DNA from: Podaxis mareebaensis
Taxonomy: Eukaryota > Basidiomycota > Agaricomycetes > Agaricales > Agaricaceae
DNA length: 64,000 nucleotides
Direction: 5' to 3'
Assembly (NCBI GenBank): GCA_018524725.1
Contig: JAEUWP010000224.1
Coordinates: 62,001 to 126,000 of the forward strand
In this document: positions 1 to 10,685 of the stretch, in pieces
How the letters are laid out: every line of letters starts with the position of its first letter
Numbering within the stretch: position 1 is the stretch's first letter
Made by a program: the position numbers and the translations under genes
Notes under the pieces: generated by a model
The model's input: the letters and a program-made list of their open reading frames with translations, nothing else
Told to the model about the DNA's origin: nothing
The model's database searches: none

Positions 1-2900
1 ACCATACTTCGAGCGCTGAACCATGTTCAACACGTTCCCGCAGACAAACGTTGCACCGCCTCCACTCTCTGGGCGTCCAACCGCTTCCATGGCACGTCCA
101 ACGTCGACGGCCCTCGGATTCAGCGCGATAGCCTAGAACATCCCATCAGTCCCGTGACAAGGGATGGGATGGCAACAACGTACGTTACGATGAAAATTAC
201 ACTCCTTCGTCAGGAACCACTTCATCCCCTCGGGACAATCGACATAATCCAAAGCGTATCCACCAAATCCAAGAGTGGCCAACTATTCTCAAAAAACATC
301 AATCAGCCAGTAAGAGGGAGGTGAAGGAGGACAAAACGGACCTCTTCGCGCGACATTGGCGCAGGCGCCAGCTGCTGTTCATTGTACTCTCGGAACCACG
401 TCACGATTCTCGCTCTCCTCCCCAAGCCAGTTGTATCGTTGATATGGTGATTCAGCGTGTTGACATCTTCTTTGCATTGCGCTACAAAAGTCTAATGATC
501 CCAATGCCAAATTCAGTGATCCGAAAAAATGTAAGGGAGCCAGCGAGCGAGGGACGTACCCTCAGTTGTGCAGAGTTCATCAAAGCCTCCACAGCGTCCT
601 GATACTTCTGATTCGGGACGGTCATACACATATACGGCGGCTCGATCACCTCCATTTTGAACAGGTGTTTGTGTTGCCTTAACCACAGAATCGCGTCATG
701 TGTGTCCCGATGCCACCTTGACATATGCTGCAATTTGATTGTATCGATGTTATTGAAGCTCTCGATCCTATATCAGACCGAAGGAGAGGTAAGGGTGAGA
801 TTTAGAAATATATGTACACATCGCGTACCTCTTCTCCGCGGCCTCCAACTCCACAGCTGCCTTAGCTCGTTTGTCAATATGAGTTTTAAACTCGTGTTTG
901 AGATCATTGTGCCGTTGATCGAGGTTAAATTTATCGCTTTGCGCTTGGTCCTACAACGAATGACACCAAGTCAGCAATCCAGCCCGCTTCTCCGCGAAGC
1001 ACAGTGAAGCGCATTGCGAAGTTCATACTGCACCTCTAGCGCCTTCAGGACTGCAGGGTCTTCAGTCTTTGGTGGCGGTTTGTCCAGCTCTTTCTTGACG
1101 GCTTCGATCTCGGACTCGAGTTTTCTCATCTCTTTCACTTTGTTCGCTTCGTTACGTTTGAGTTCTTCGATTCGTTGGTAGGTCTTGTCGATCTCTTCTT
1201 CCTATGATGGCATAATCGAAACCAAGCCAAGAAAAAAGAACATGAGTGATGCAGCAATAAAGGATAAGGGGTAGAGTGCGACGTACGAGTTCTTCCAATT
1301 TACCATACACATCATTAAACTTCTTTATGCGTTTTCCTTGTGCATCATGACCCGCCTTGACCCGCGCTTCAAGTACCTTAGCGTGGTCTTGCATCTCCCT
1401 ATTGAAATTAACATATATAATTTCAACCATAAGTAGGGTCGTACACACTTTAGACGAGCGCGGACGGGTTGATTCTTCGCTTGCAACTTCTTGACCTTTG
1501 CGTTGAGAAGTCGATGCTGCTTTTTGAGACGCGAGTATTCTAGGTGGCTGACCCGATATCTTTCAACGTCAATAACGCATTTCAATACAGCTTCCTACGC
1601 GGATGAGAGCTCGTTCAATTCAATGTCAACACAGAGAAGACGGCGGGGAAACCTACCTGTTTCTCGAGCTCTTTCCGCTCATTGAACAGCCTGACTGTAT
1701 GCTCCATCATATCCACGCGCTGCTGAGCCTGAGCTCTACTAGCCTCGTCAGCGGATTGTTTCTGTAATGACGTTAGCTGAGTGCATCTTGGGGGGAAAAC
1801 AAGATGATTATCACCTGTTTAAGCTCACGAAGATCGTTGCCAGCTTTGATCAGCTGTGAATGCCACTGCGTCAAGCGGTTGTCACCCGCCGCACGTTGCG
1901 TTTCTGTAAGGAGCTCCTGAGGGGTCATAGCCGCAAAGGAAGAGACCTTGTCCTGGGGCAAGAACGTGCTAAACCATCATACAACCTGCATTACTTCCTG
2001 AAGTAGGCGGGAAGTGGTGAGGGGAGAACACACCAGAGGTTGCCAACTTGTACATTCAGCTCAGACATCCTGTTCTTGATCTCTTGTCCCGAGACGGACT
2101 TTCCATTGAGTGTGAAAGCAGAAACGTTTTTTTCGGCAGTAAGAGTACGACGAATGACAAGATTAGGTTTGCCTTTCGGGCCTTTGAGCTCGATTTCGAT
2201 GTAGCCATCCTTTGCTTCAAGTTTTACGAATGCATGAACTTTTTCCGCTCGCCCGAGAACCTAAGTCGAGTCAGCCCCGAGGGGTTTTGTGGAAAGATAG
2301 GGAGCATACACTAGGCGGGAAGTTGAGTCCTAAACAAATTGCACAGGCGATGCTGCTCTTTCCAGTTCCGTTGGGTCCGATGATCATGTTGAGATATGGG
2401 CCGGGTCTGAACTCGACAAAGTCGTAGGTGACAAAGTTCTTTAGCTGAACACGGACAATTGAACCAGGGATGTATCTAAAGATGGTCAGTAAAGGATATT
2501 GAAGGTGATAGATTTGTAACGCGCACCCATCGTCGTCACGAGGAAGCGTCTTGAATTCGTGCTTGGGCATCTGCGACCCGATGTCTTCCTGATCATCCTC
2601 CAGGTCCCGACTGACGGCACGACTGGGGACAGAATCTCCATCTCTATTAATGCGCAGCCTCTTGGCACCCTTGGATGATCCAACCTGTTCCTCCTCATCC
2701 TCGTCGCCTTCTGCATCCTGATCTTCATCGGCTGATTGTCCCTGTTGTTCCTCCTCTTCTTCCTCCTCTTCCTCCTCTTGTACCCTTGCGCGTGTTTTCC
2801 TGCCTTCCCGTTTCACAGAAACCTTTTCCTTTTTCACGCGTGCTTGAGACGTATTGTCATCGTCATCGTCGGAGGATGCAACGGCCAGACGACGGGCCAT
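1..2900 (-). CDS. SMC5: SMC5, structural maintenance of chromosomes protein 5 (N-terminal and hinge part; C-terminus off window)
   Basis: SMC5 is the core ATPase partner of SMC6 in the nuclear SMC5/6 complex for recombination repair and replication-fork stability. The start at 2900 gives MARRLAV followed by an acidic, lysine-rich leader. Then comes the N-terminal ATPase half: GSIVRVQLKNFVTYD, the Walker A P-loop GPNGTGKSS, and SVLGRA. A QDKVSSF stretch precedes a long coiled coil, and the hinge-side segment contains LGFGGYALDYVDCPEGMKWF and ALNPRAVDVGRAMEAVG. I infer twelve introns of 49-85 nt: 2476-2526, 2261-2309, 1969-2033, 1762-1814, 1595-1656, 1399-1448, 1202-1286, 951-1033, 768-828, 492-559, 283-341 and 133-183. 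The spliced frame stays open to the left edge, so the C-terminal coil, signature motif and Walker B are missing only because of the window. It is divergent from the gene at 2997. A decayed partial copy lies at 8558 on the other strand. Confidence 0.95.
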
Positions 2901-2996
2901 GATGATAGTGAGTGGTAAGGATATGAAAGGGACGCGTGACAAGTAAATGAAATGATGAAACGCGTTCCTCGCGATCACGCGTCTTGTTACTCAATA
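2901..2996. promoter_or_regulatory. Bidirectional promoter with three ACGCGT (MCB-type) boxes
   Basis: Only 96 bp separate the start codons of SMC5 (-) and the divergent gene (+). Perfect palindromic ACGCGT hexamers occur at 2932-2937, 2960-2965 and 2977-2982. ACGCGT is the MluI cell-cycle box bound by MBF (Mbp1/Swi6-type factors), which drives G1/S genes in yeasts. Use of the site in this fungus is inferred. The spacing is about one site per 20-30 bp, and SMC5 is a plausible S-phase target. Confidence 0.6.
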
Positions 2997-4199
2997 ATGA
3001 GTAGCACTCCTTCAGATCCACACACCCTCACTAACAAACTCAATCACCTTCTGCAGGCCATCCACCTCCCATTCACTCTCCAATCTCCCGTAGATCTCAC
3101 GCCCTCTCTCCTCCTCGCCATCCTCGAGTCCATCCTCCGCGTGCGCATTCCCATCGACCTCGACCACTCCCCACACAGCCCATCTGGTGGATCTGTCACG
3201 CAATCAAGACACATCCAGATCATCAAAGTATTCTTGGGTGTCCTCGAGACAGATGTCCTCAAAACAGATGTAGGTCTCAGTAAATTAGATCCGAGGCTCC
3301 TCGCTGCGGGCGCCTGGGATGAAGTTGTCTATGTCGCCGAGGTTCTATGTTGGATCGGAGAGGAACTTGGCCTCGTGCCGTCTACCCCTGCCCTCGACAA
3401 CCAGAAGGATAAAGGCAAAGGCAGAGCAAGGGACACCCCAGAGCCCTACTCGAACGAAACGCAAACCACGTCCCTCCCCACCTCTTCCTCTCTTGGTCTC
3501 GCACCCTCCCCATCCACCTCCCAAACCACACCCCACGGCCAAGTTCAACCTTCCCCATCTCCCTCATCCACAATCACATTCCTTCCCCCTTTCACCGAAA
3601 CCCCACTACCACCCACACCCACCACCACATCCCTCCTCTTCACAACCGATCTAGACGACACCCTCCACACCACCATCGCCTCCCCACTCGCAACCTCATC
3701 TCCTTTCCGCCAAAGCACATCTAAAACCAAAACACCCAACTCTGAACAACGTTCGCCAAGTTCATCCCGGACAACACGGTTGTCCCATGTACACATACCC
3801 CCAGACGACTCCTCCTTCACCCGCCAAACCCCTCCAATCCGTCGAACAGGCTACATCTCCCTCGTCGACCACGACTCCGAACTCTCCTCCTTTTTCGCCC
3901 ATTCCCTCTCTCTCTCTCCACCAGCCGCATCCTCACCCCGCGACCAAACCCACAAACAATCTCCACCACCCGGTCCACGTCCACCAACCCATCCAAAGTC
4001 GCAATCCAAGCCCAGACCTCAACCCCGCTCTACACCTACGTCATCTACCAGACATTCCGAGCCATCCTCGCGCGACTGGAAGGCTCTTCTTTCTGAATCA
4101 CCCGATTACGATCCCCGACGGACGTATCTACTTTTGCAGCAGCGCACAGAGCTTATGGAAGAACTCCTTCGTATACGGATGAGCCAACGGCCTTCTTGA
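2997..4199 (+). CDS. Uncharacterised protein with helical N-terminal domain (DUF5745-like), Ser/Pro/Thr-rich tail
   Basis: This is a single open frame of 400 codons from ATG 2997. An upstream in-frame ATG at 2952 falls before a cluster of ACGCGT promoter boxes, so 2997 is preferred. Residues 1 to about 130 form a compact helical domain (LTNKLNHLLQAI, LLLAILESILRVRIP, KVFLGVLETDVL, AAGAWDEVVYVAEVLCWIG) that I recall as the fungal DUF5745 type; this is unverified. The rest is low complexity, dominated by Pro, Ser and Thr, and ends in a short helix with the motif LLLQQRTELMEELLRIR. No catalytic motif is visible. The gene shares its promoter with SMC5, so cell-cycle expression is plausible. It converges on VPS41, with stops 209 bp apart. 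Confidence 0.7.
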   Translation: MSSTPSDPHTLTNKLNHLLQAIHLPFTLQSPVDLTPSLLLAILESILRVRIPIDLDHSPHSPSGGSVTQSRHIQIIKVFLGVLETDVLKTDVGLSKLDPRLLAAGAWDEVVYVAEVLCWIGEELGLVPSTPALDNQKDKGKGRARDTPEPYSNETQTTSLPTSSSLGLAPSPSTSQTTPHGQVQPSPSPSSTITFLPPFTETPLPPTPTTTSLLFTTDLDDTLHTTIASPLATSSPFRQSTSKTKTPNSEQRSPSSSRTTRLSHVHIPPDDSSFTRQTPPIRRTGYISLVDHDSELSSFFAHSLSLSPPAASSPRDQTHKQSPPPGPRPPTHPKSQSKPRPQPRSTPTSSTRHSEPSSRDWKALLSESPDYDPRRTYLLLQQRTELMEELLRIRMSQRPS

Positions 4200-4408
4200 T
4201 GATTCCAATACTATTTCACTGATCTATCTATCTATTGATATTTATTCTATGTTGTCCACCCCTGTTGATCTTTCTCTTCTATCTTGTTCGGAATAGGTGT
4301 TGGCTGGGTATATCATTGATGTATTAACATGTACATAATATCATGGCAAACGAATGGGATGGAATATGCAAACGAGCAAAGAGAAAATAAACCAAAAACC
4401 GCGAGCCA

Positions 4409-7400
4409 TCACGTCCGTTGGCCCTCTCCGGCCTTATGACAAACCGGACACCCTCTTCCCAACCTCAACTTAATCATCGACTCCCTATCCACCAAATCAG
4501 CACTCGAAGGAAACAATCAAGGAAAATACCACTCACAGCGCAACACTTGCACTAATCCCCTTCCTCCCTCCACCAAACCCAACATCATGCAAAAACGGCT
4601 CCAAACTCCTCACCAAATCCCCTCCTCCCCCTCCACTCCCATCCAACACACACGACCCATGCACAACATGCCGACACAAAAACAATATCAACAGCGACTG
4701 CGGATTCTCCTGCAGCGCCTTTGCACAAATCGGACACGTCGTCTTCGCTATGGACACATCATAAGTATCAACACCCGACACACATATATAGATCAAGAAA
4801 AACCAAACCACATACCAGTCAAGAAAAACCCACTCGTTTGCCCCCTCTGCAACCTCCCTGCCATCTCCGCACAATCCCCACCCAAAATCTCTTTACACCC
4901 TTCCAACAACGAAATCTGTAAATGGAAATCTTGCAAAATCTTGATCAACGCCTCCTTCAACCCAGGGATCTCTAACCCATTCTTGATCCGGCGTATGAGT
5001 CGTATGGGTGAAATTTCGACGCCGACGTTTTCGAGCAGGCCCCGTATGAAGGTTGGTCGTGTTTCAGAGTATTTGAGGAGGTCTTCCCAGAGGTCGTCGT
5101 CGGATTGGTCTTTTGCGAATTCGATTGCCTGGGCAGGTATCAGTTTTGGTGTGGGTGAGGTGAGGTCTACGTACCCGTTGGACATCGCCAAGTCGTTCAA
5201 TGATGAGGTTTAGCGCTTTCTTGTTATTGCCCATCCGCCCAAGTAGGAATACCATCTCCGGGACCAAATCGCGTTCATTGCAGACTTCGTATGCCTACCG
5301 GATCCTTTCAATACATGATACCACACGAGCACTAGTCACTCACCATCTCGAGGTTATAATAATTACTCGCACGCAAGAAATCGATTAACCGCTTCGTAGC
5401 GAACTCCGCATACAACTTGACCTACGCACACCATTAACACATTACCACTACAAAAAGGGATCTAACGACTCACCTGCAAATCCGCAAACTCGGAAACTAA
5501 ATGCGGGTCCCTCTCTACCAACGCATCAAGGTATAAAAACAAATAATACGGCTTATTTTGCAACTGCTGCACCACGCGAATAATCTGCCACCACACCGAA
5601 TCAGTAATCACACCTCACCAAAACAGACAGGCAAGGAGCGAACTCACAGATATCGAGTGGATATTATTCACCAACAAACTAATCGCCTCGCTCTGTCCCG
5701 GATCCCCTCCCGCAGCCTTTCGTTTCTCCATCAACTCGTGGTCAAACTCTACAAGTAACAACACCTGATCTTGCACATCCGTAAATAGGTTGTGTTCCTT
5801 GATTAGCTCGAACACGTTTGGTCTTCGGAGACGGAGGTAGAATGGAAGAGCTTTGCCTGGTTGGCGATTGGCCGTGTATCTAAAATGCGCACCGGTTGGT
5901 ATGCGGACTGGAAAGCAAAGGCAGGACTTACAGTTCAGCTAGACATTCCATGAGAATTACTGCCCCAGGCGTGGAGGATATTGACTTGGGTTGTGAGGAG
6001 ACTTTGTCCAGTTCTGAGCGAACGGCGACAATGACAGCGCCAATATCGTAAATCTCGCGTGGCCACTCTTTGATTGTTTGTAGCAACATCTAAAACACAA
6101 CATCAACTCTCAGAATAAAAATGGTGCACTGGGATTACCCGTCGGTCATGGGCCAAGAAATGCGCGAGCATCATCTCATACACGAGATGATCCAGCCGAG
6201 GTGACTCGGTGGGGACGTAAGGGATAATCGCCTATGATCATAAGCCCCAACGAAAGCATACAGACATAGAACCACTCACTTGTAATTGCCGCTTCTCTGC
6301 AAACGCAAAAATCCAGTCCTCCCATCTCTTCGGGTCATGTCCGCACACCTTCGGCGTCAATTTCGCAGCTTTAACAAACTCGCCTGCGGGATACAACCCA
6401 TCAGCATCACCCAAAGTGCACAACCCTATAAGCCTCATACCCTCATTCACAAGATGCCGGATATACTTCTGTCCAATCTCAACTGCATTCAACACATCCC
6501 TTTCCTCTCCCTCCCCCTGATCACCCTCCCCTACCAGCTTCACAACCGGGCCCGTCTTCTTCAACAACCCATCTGCCTCAATCTTCTCCACCTCCTCCAA
6601 CGCCTCCTCATACCTCTGCCTCTCCAACAACCACGCAACATGATCCCTCCTATCCCTCGGCCGGACCCTCACAAGATCCCTTGGACTCAACACAACATAA
6701 CACCTGTTCTCCGGATCCAGTCCAGCAGGATCATCACTGCTCACGCCCTCAACGAGAACGTAGTCATTACACCCCCACTTTTGGAAGTCCGTAATAGTTA
6801 TGGCATCCGCTGCGAGTTCCTCCCCTGCGCGTGAAATGATACGGAGTTCTGGACGTTCAGCCTGCTTACGTGCTTGTCGTGCCCGGTCCTCAGTCATTTC
6901 GTCAGTAAAGGTCTCTGGAGGACTGTATGCGATGATAAGGAAGGATGTGAGAGGTGGTGCCCGTTTTTCTGTGGGCTTTGCGTTTGGCGTGTTATCCATA
7001 AGTGAGAATGCATCTTTAGGTGTAGGTGTTGGATGAGGGACTATCCCGGCTATCATACAATCCAGCTGGAAAACAGCTGTGATTTCGACCACGAAGGGAG
7101 GGAGGTTTGCTGTGCTGGAGGATGCTGTCGTCCGTGGTCGTTCACGAATACGGGCGACCTTGATGAAGTCGGCCCAGGCTATGAGAAGGGTAGAGTCATC
7201 CTGCCAATGGAGAGTACATTTGAAGAGATCCGCTCGAGGGCTATCTGGTGGTCTGTCGATGAAGGTAATGCGCGTCTGAGAGACATGGTCATAGATTTTG
7301 ACTCCCTATCGAAAGAATGTCTCTCAGGATGGTCTTGTAACTTAGGGGAACGTAAACACATACCAAATCATTCGCCCATGCAATCAACCTCCCTCTCCAT

Positions 7401-8232
7401 CGCACCTGCCAGATAGGGCCTTCACCAGAATGCAATAGCGTTTCCTTATGTCCCAACCAACCCTTCTCCCGGAGAACCAAGTTCCCAGCCAAACCGCCGT
7501 GGACTAGAGCCCGAGTGTTTCGCTTCCCGAAATTCGGCTCGAGAGCAACTGTCCGCATAGGTCTCTTCATGTCGAACGCATAAGACTCAGTCGTATTAAT
7601 CGAATGCACGACGACCTGTCCTAAGAACTATGTCATTGGTATATGCGTTTGAAAGCAAATTAATACACGAACCGTCTATTGACGCCGTTGCTACGAAATC
7701 AGCGTTGGTGTCTAGAGATATATCGATGATGGATGCATAGTGTGGTTTGTATGACTTGATGCGTTTTCCGGTGAGGTCCAAGAGGTGAATAATGCCCGCA
7801 TGCGTTCCAAGTGCCTATTCGGGTGAGCCGAATTGAAGTTACTGAGGAAGGATGGGGGCATACCATGAGGCTATGTGATATCGCGAGCGCAGACGCAGAG
7901 TCCTTTTTGAGTAGGTCAGGAATGGCTCCAGTTATACGGTCGTACTTCAACGCCGGCTCCTCATCGTCTTCCTCCTCTTCCTCCTCCTCTTCATCTCCAT
8001 CTTCATCCTCGTCTTCATCATCCTCCTCCTCGCCATCTTCGTCCTCCTCTTCCCCTTCCTCTTCATCGTCCTCTTGTAGATGTCTACCATGCCCAGCACG
8101 TCGATGGCCATTGACCCGGTGTTCCTGCTCCGGCCGCCCATCGTCACTCATGGAAGACAAACCAGTCGGACTCTTCGCAGTTGGCGCCTCATCCTGTGCC
8201 TCAGGATGTTCGTTTTCATGTTGCGAGGACAT
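4409..8232 (-). CDS. VPS41: VPS41, HOPS complex subunit (beta-propeller, CHCR repeats, C-terminal RING-H2)
   Basis: Vps41 is the HOPS tethering subunit that links Ypt7/Rab7 and AP-3 vesicles to vacuole fusion. The model has 13 exons and about 1,050 residues. It starts MSSQHENEHPE, followed by a very acidic leader (long Glu/Asp run) and then WD40/propeller sequence (EPALKYDRITGAIPDLL, LGTHAGIIHLLDLTGKRI, WANDLGVKIYDHVSQTRITF). The central part is clathrin-heavy-chain-like repeats (VNNIHSI, LVSEFADLQVKLYAEFATK, DLVPEMVFLLGRMGNNKKAL). The C-terminus is a RING-H2 finger: CPICAKAL, LCRHVVHGSC and, after the last intron (4485-4536), GCPVCHKAGEG. An in-frame TGA at 4533-4535 would end the protein before the last zinc ligands. 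The donor GTGAGT overlaps it, and splicing restores the missing cysteine pair, so the real stop is at 4409. Confidence 0.93.
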
Positions 8233-8557
8233 AGTGGGTGCCTGCCTAGTCGCTTGAGTCCAAGGTCGAACGCGTCGACCCAGTGCTGCATTATGCTGTC
8301 ATCATACCGTGGGAATATCTACTCCTCAGGGGCTAAATTCAGGTTCCTCCAAGGCCCGTTCCTCCGTTCCTCCCAATAACGTAGCTCAGCTCGACCCAGT
8401 AAATGAAGTGTATTTTGAATCAATGTATAGATCATATATGCCCTTGCTGATTGATCCGACACGTCAGTGATGTAAGACAAACCTGCTCGAGGACAGAAAT
8501 TCACTTTTAGATCTGCAAATTGTTTACAATATTTAGAGAATCCGCAATATAGGCGCA
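8233..8557. other. Gene-free stretch upstream of VPS41
   Basis: This should hold the VPS41 promoter and the region upstream of the SMC5 remnant. I see no convincing reading frame, RNA gene or repeat in it. Confidence 0.4.
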
Positions 8558-9010
8558 ATGCGGCCCTACAGCTCTAATGGCTTTTTGGGCTCCGTGCTTG
8601 GTCGTGTCGTCAGTTGAGAATTAGAAGATAGTCAGGAAGAAGACGTGGGCCGTAGATGCTCAAGCATGAACGTTGAACTCAGGACGCTTCGCGATGATGA
8701 CGGTACCTGTCACAAAGTCTATATCCTCCAATACTTTAGATACATGCCTGGTTCAGTTATCTGCATCCAGCTAAAGAGCTTAGCCACCTATGGCCTGTTG
8801 GGCTCAACCTGACCCGCATCTCCGCATGTTTATCTGGCGCGATGGAACTGGAGAGAGCATGATCGTATGCAATGTCCCAGCTCACATACTCTCTACCACA
8901 CTTTCCAGAGCTAACTCATTTTGGGCCTCGGACGAGCAGATAGTAAAGTCCATAAGATTCGTAGAACTTGGAAAGAAGGAAACATCCCTGCTCAGGCGTT
9001 GACCCATATA
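8558..9010 (+). pseudogene. Decayed inverted copy of the SMC5 N-terminus
   Basis: The plus strand here aligns base by base with the functional SMC5 coding strand (2650 down to about 2200), including intron remnants. Matching landmarks are the acidic AAGACG segment, GACGCTTCGCGATGATGACGG, TACATGCCTGGTTC, CAGCTAAAGAGCTTAG and GGAACTGGAGAGAGCATGAT. The P-loop GPNGTGKSS is reduced to WRDGTGESM, so the catalytic lysine is Glu. Several stops and indels interrupt the frame, and the acidic leader is largely missing. The homology fades after about 9010, possibly reaching 9075. Orientation is opposite to SMC5, with the DUF5745-like gene and VPS41 lying between the two copies. Confidence 0.75.
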
Positions 9011-9514
9011 CGAGACCTCGAAGATGAAGGCTCCTCCAGACTTTACGTTGGTCTCCAGGGCATCTTCGGTACTGAAAGAACTTCGGGGAACATACTGTAG
9101 GAGACCAGGTTTATGTGTTGGGAGGAGAAGAGATCGACAGGCGGGACAGATCTGTGTCAAAAGTGAGAGTCGGAACATACTCAAGGCACCCTATCGCTGA
9201 ACCCGGCTTCTGTTATCTAAGGATACAACTGGTTCCGTGAAATAATGTCCATTGAACCCTGTAGACGAACACCCGGGCCGGGCCGACGGCCCTAAATGTT
9301 TGGCACCAGTGTTGTTTATCGACTTCCGAAGGCCTGCATCCGCTCGTTCTGCGCGACTGCACAAGGCGCAAAGAGCCAACATCTCCATGTCACAATATCT
9401 CGACCGAAGACAAGCACAACAATCCTACAGACCCAAAAGCGGGGTACGCACATCCCACTCCCTCCACCAATAACCAAGAATCATTCACACAACTCCCAAT
9501 TTCTCTTCCAGCTA

Positions 9515-9994
9515 ATGTCCCCCGGCCTCCAACGCGCTCGGGAACCATTCCGCCTGCGCAACGCTCTAACAGGCCTCGGGCTTGGACTTTTCGCTTTTGG
9601 AATCTATTCGTACTCTATCAGTGCCGTCAAACAAGACGTGTTTGACGATATCGACGAAGAAGCTAAAGCTCTGGCGCGTGCGGGTACTCCTTCCGGTACC
9701 GCTTCAGCTTCAATACCTTCCGCCGACCCGTCACCGACACCCGTCCTCGCTATGGCACCCAAATCGCCACCAATAGCATTGAGCAAGGATGAGGAGCAGA
9801 GAATAATGGAGAGTGCTGTCGAGGCTGCGACGGGTATTGGTGGTAATAATGGCGTGCGGCGACAGGAGAGTGGGGATGCGACTATGACGGCGACGACGGC
9901 ATCAGTGCCTACGCAAGCGGCACCATCAAAAGAGGGTAGGGGTGTCCTCCAGCGCTTGGGTAAGATGCTTCCTTGGTCTGGATCCAAGGAATGA
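9515..9994 (+). CDS. COA3: COA3, cytochrome c oxidase assembly factor 3 (with long C-terminal tail)
   Basis: Coa3 is a mitochondrial inner-membrane protein that, with Cox14, binds newly made Cox1 and couples its translation to complex IV assembly. The diagnostic part is residues 5-50: REPFRLRNALTGLGLGLF, the membrane span GLGLGLFAFGIYSYSI, then SAVKQDVFDDIDEEAKAL. The remaining ~110 residues are an Ala/Ser/Pro/Thr-rich tail absent from the 85-residue yeast protein. The same frame is open upstream to an ATG at 9296. Those 73 extra residues are basic and hydroxylated like a presequence (MFGTSVVYRLPKACIRSF), so the longer form cannot be excluded; yeast Coa3 has no cleaved presequence, which favours 9515. 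No introns are seen. Confidence 0.85.
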   Translation: MSPGLQRAREPFRLRNALTGLGLGLFAFGIYSYSISAVKQDVFDDIDEEAKALARAGTPSGTASASIPSADPSPTPVLAMAPKSPPIALSKDEEQRIMESAVEAATGIGGNNGVRRQESGDATMTATTASVPTQAAPSKEGRGVLQRLGKMLPWSGSKE

Positions 9995-10121
9995 GACTCG
10001 TATGGGGCGCGCCTCCGGTTGGCGACATCGAAAAGACATCTTCAAAACGACCGTAAGATAGGATGTCTTTGCGTTGTCGTGTCTAATTTATTCATCTGTT
10101 ATCACTTAATTCACTACACGT

Positions 10122-10640
10122 TTAGACCAGTGTTTGGTACATGACAGGTATCTCCAGATCCAATCCAAAGCACTGTACCTCGTCTCGGATGTTTAATGGT
10201 GTCTCCTCGACGGAGCCAGAAAAAATATCAGTAGAATCAAGGGCGCGGTTGAACACTATCCTATGTGTCAGACTCGGGCACGAACATCATGGCAGGGATG
10301 ATACCGTGAAGATCGCACACTCGGTGTGACCTTGTTTCAGCGCATGTGGCAAGAGCTTACTCCGTCTATAAATCACTGAACCCCACATGACAATCTGGCC
10401 GTCAATGTTCACGGGAAAGATATATATCTCCAGAGTCGCTGGCCAATTGGGATTTCGACTCTTTTGGGAGTGGACAAGCCTGCATATGTGCGTTAAGCAT
10501 CTAAAGTTCGCATTCTTGCATCAGTCAATGTATACGATATTGATATCCTAAATATACACCATCAGGAACCCGTCGACACTGACAGTGATTGAGCCAAGGA
10601 ACCCAAGAAGCTGACGTAGTTTTCTCCCACCACCGCCCAT
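10122..10640 (-). CDS. Small uncharacterised protein (three exons, about 122 aa)
   Basis: I do not recognise this protein. The frame was found by splicing: ATG at 10640 (MGGGGRKLRQLL), intron 10480-10557, a middle exon with NPNWPATLEIYIFPVNIDG, intron 10261-10360, and a last exon reading FNRALDSTDIFSGSVEETP to the TAA at 10122-10124. The middle exon is the most protein-like, with alternating hydrophobic beta-strand patterns; no signal peptide or membrane span is evident. It is divergent from the membrane-protein gene at 10686 with only 45 bp between start codons. A weak echo of its middle exon (EISIFPYNLIG) lies at about 12553-12585 upstream of the second membrane-protein copy, which supports its being real and part of the duplicated unit. 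Introns and start are inferred. Confidence 0.4.
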
Positions 10641-10685
10641 ACTTTAAGCCTTGACGGTAGTTAAACTCTTTCCCCCAGCGGATCG

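Noticed and set aside
2952..2996. Upstream in-frame ATG for the DUF5745-like gene
   Set aside because: It overlaps the ACGCGT promoter cluster and adds 15 residues with no conserved look.
7811..8257. Plus-strand Ser-rich frame
   Set aside because: It is the antisense of the acidic Glu/Asp leader of VPS41.
8882..9184. Minus-strand frame of 100 codons starting MSMFRLSLLTQ
   Set aside because: It lies antisense to the SMC5 remnant, which explains this sequence better.
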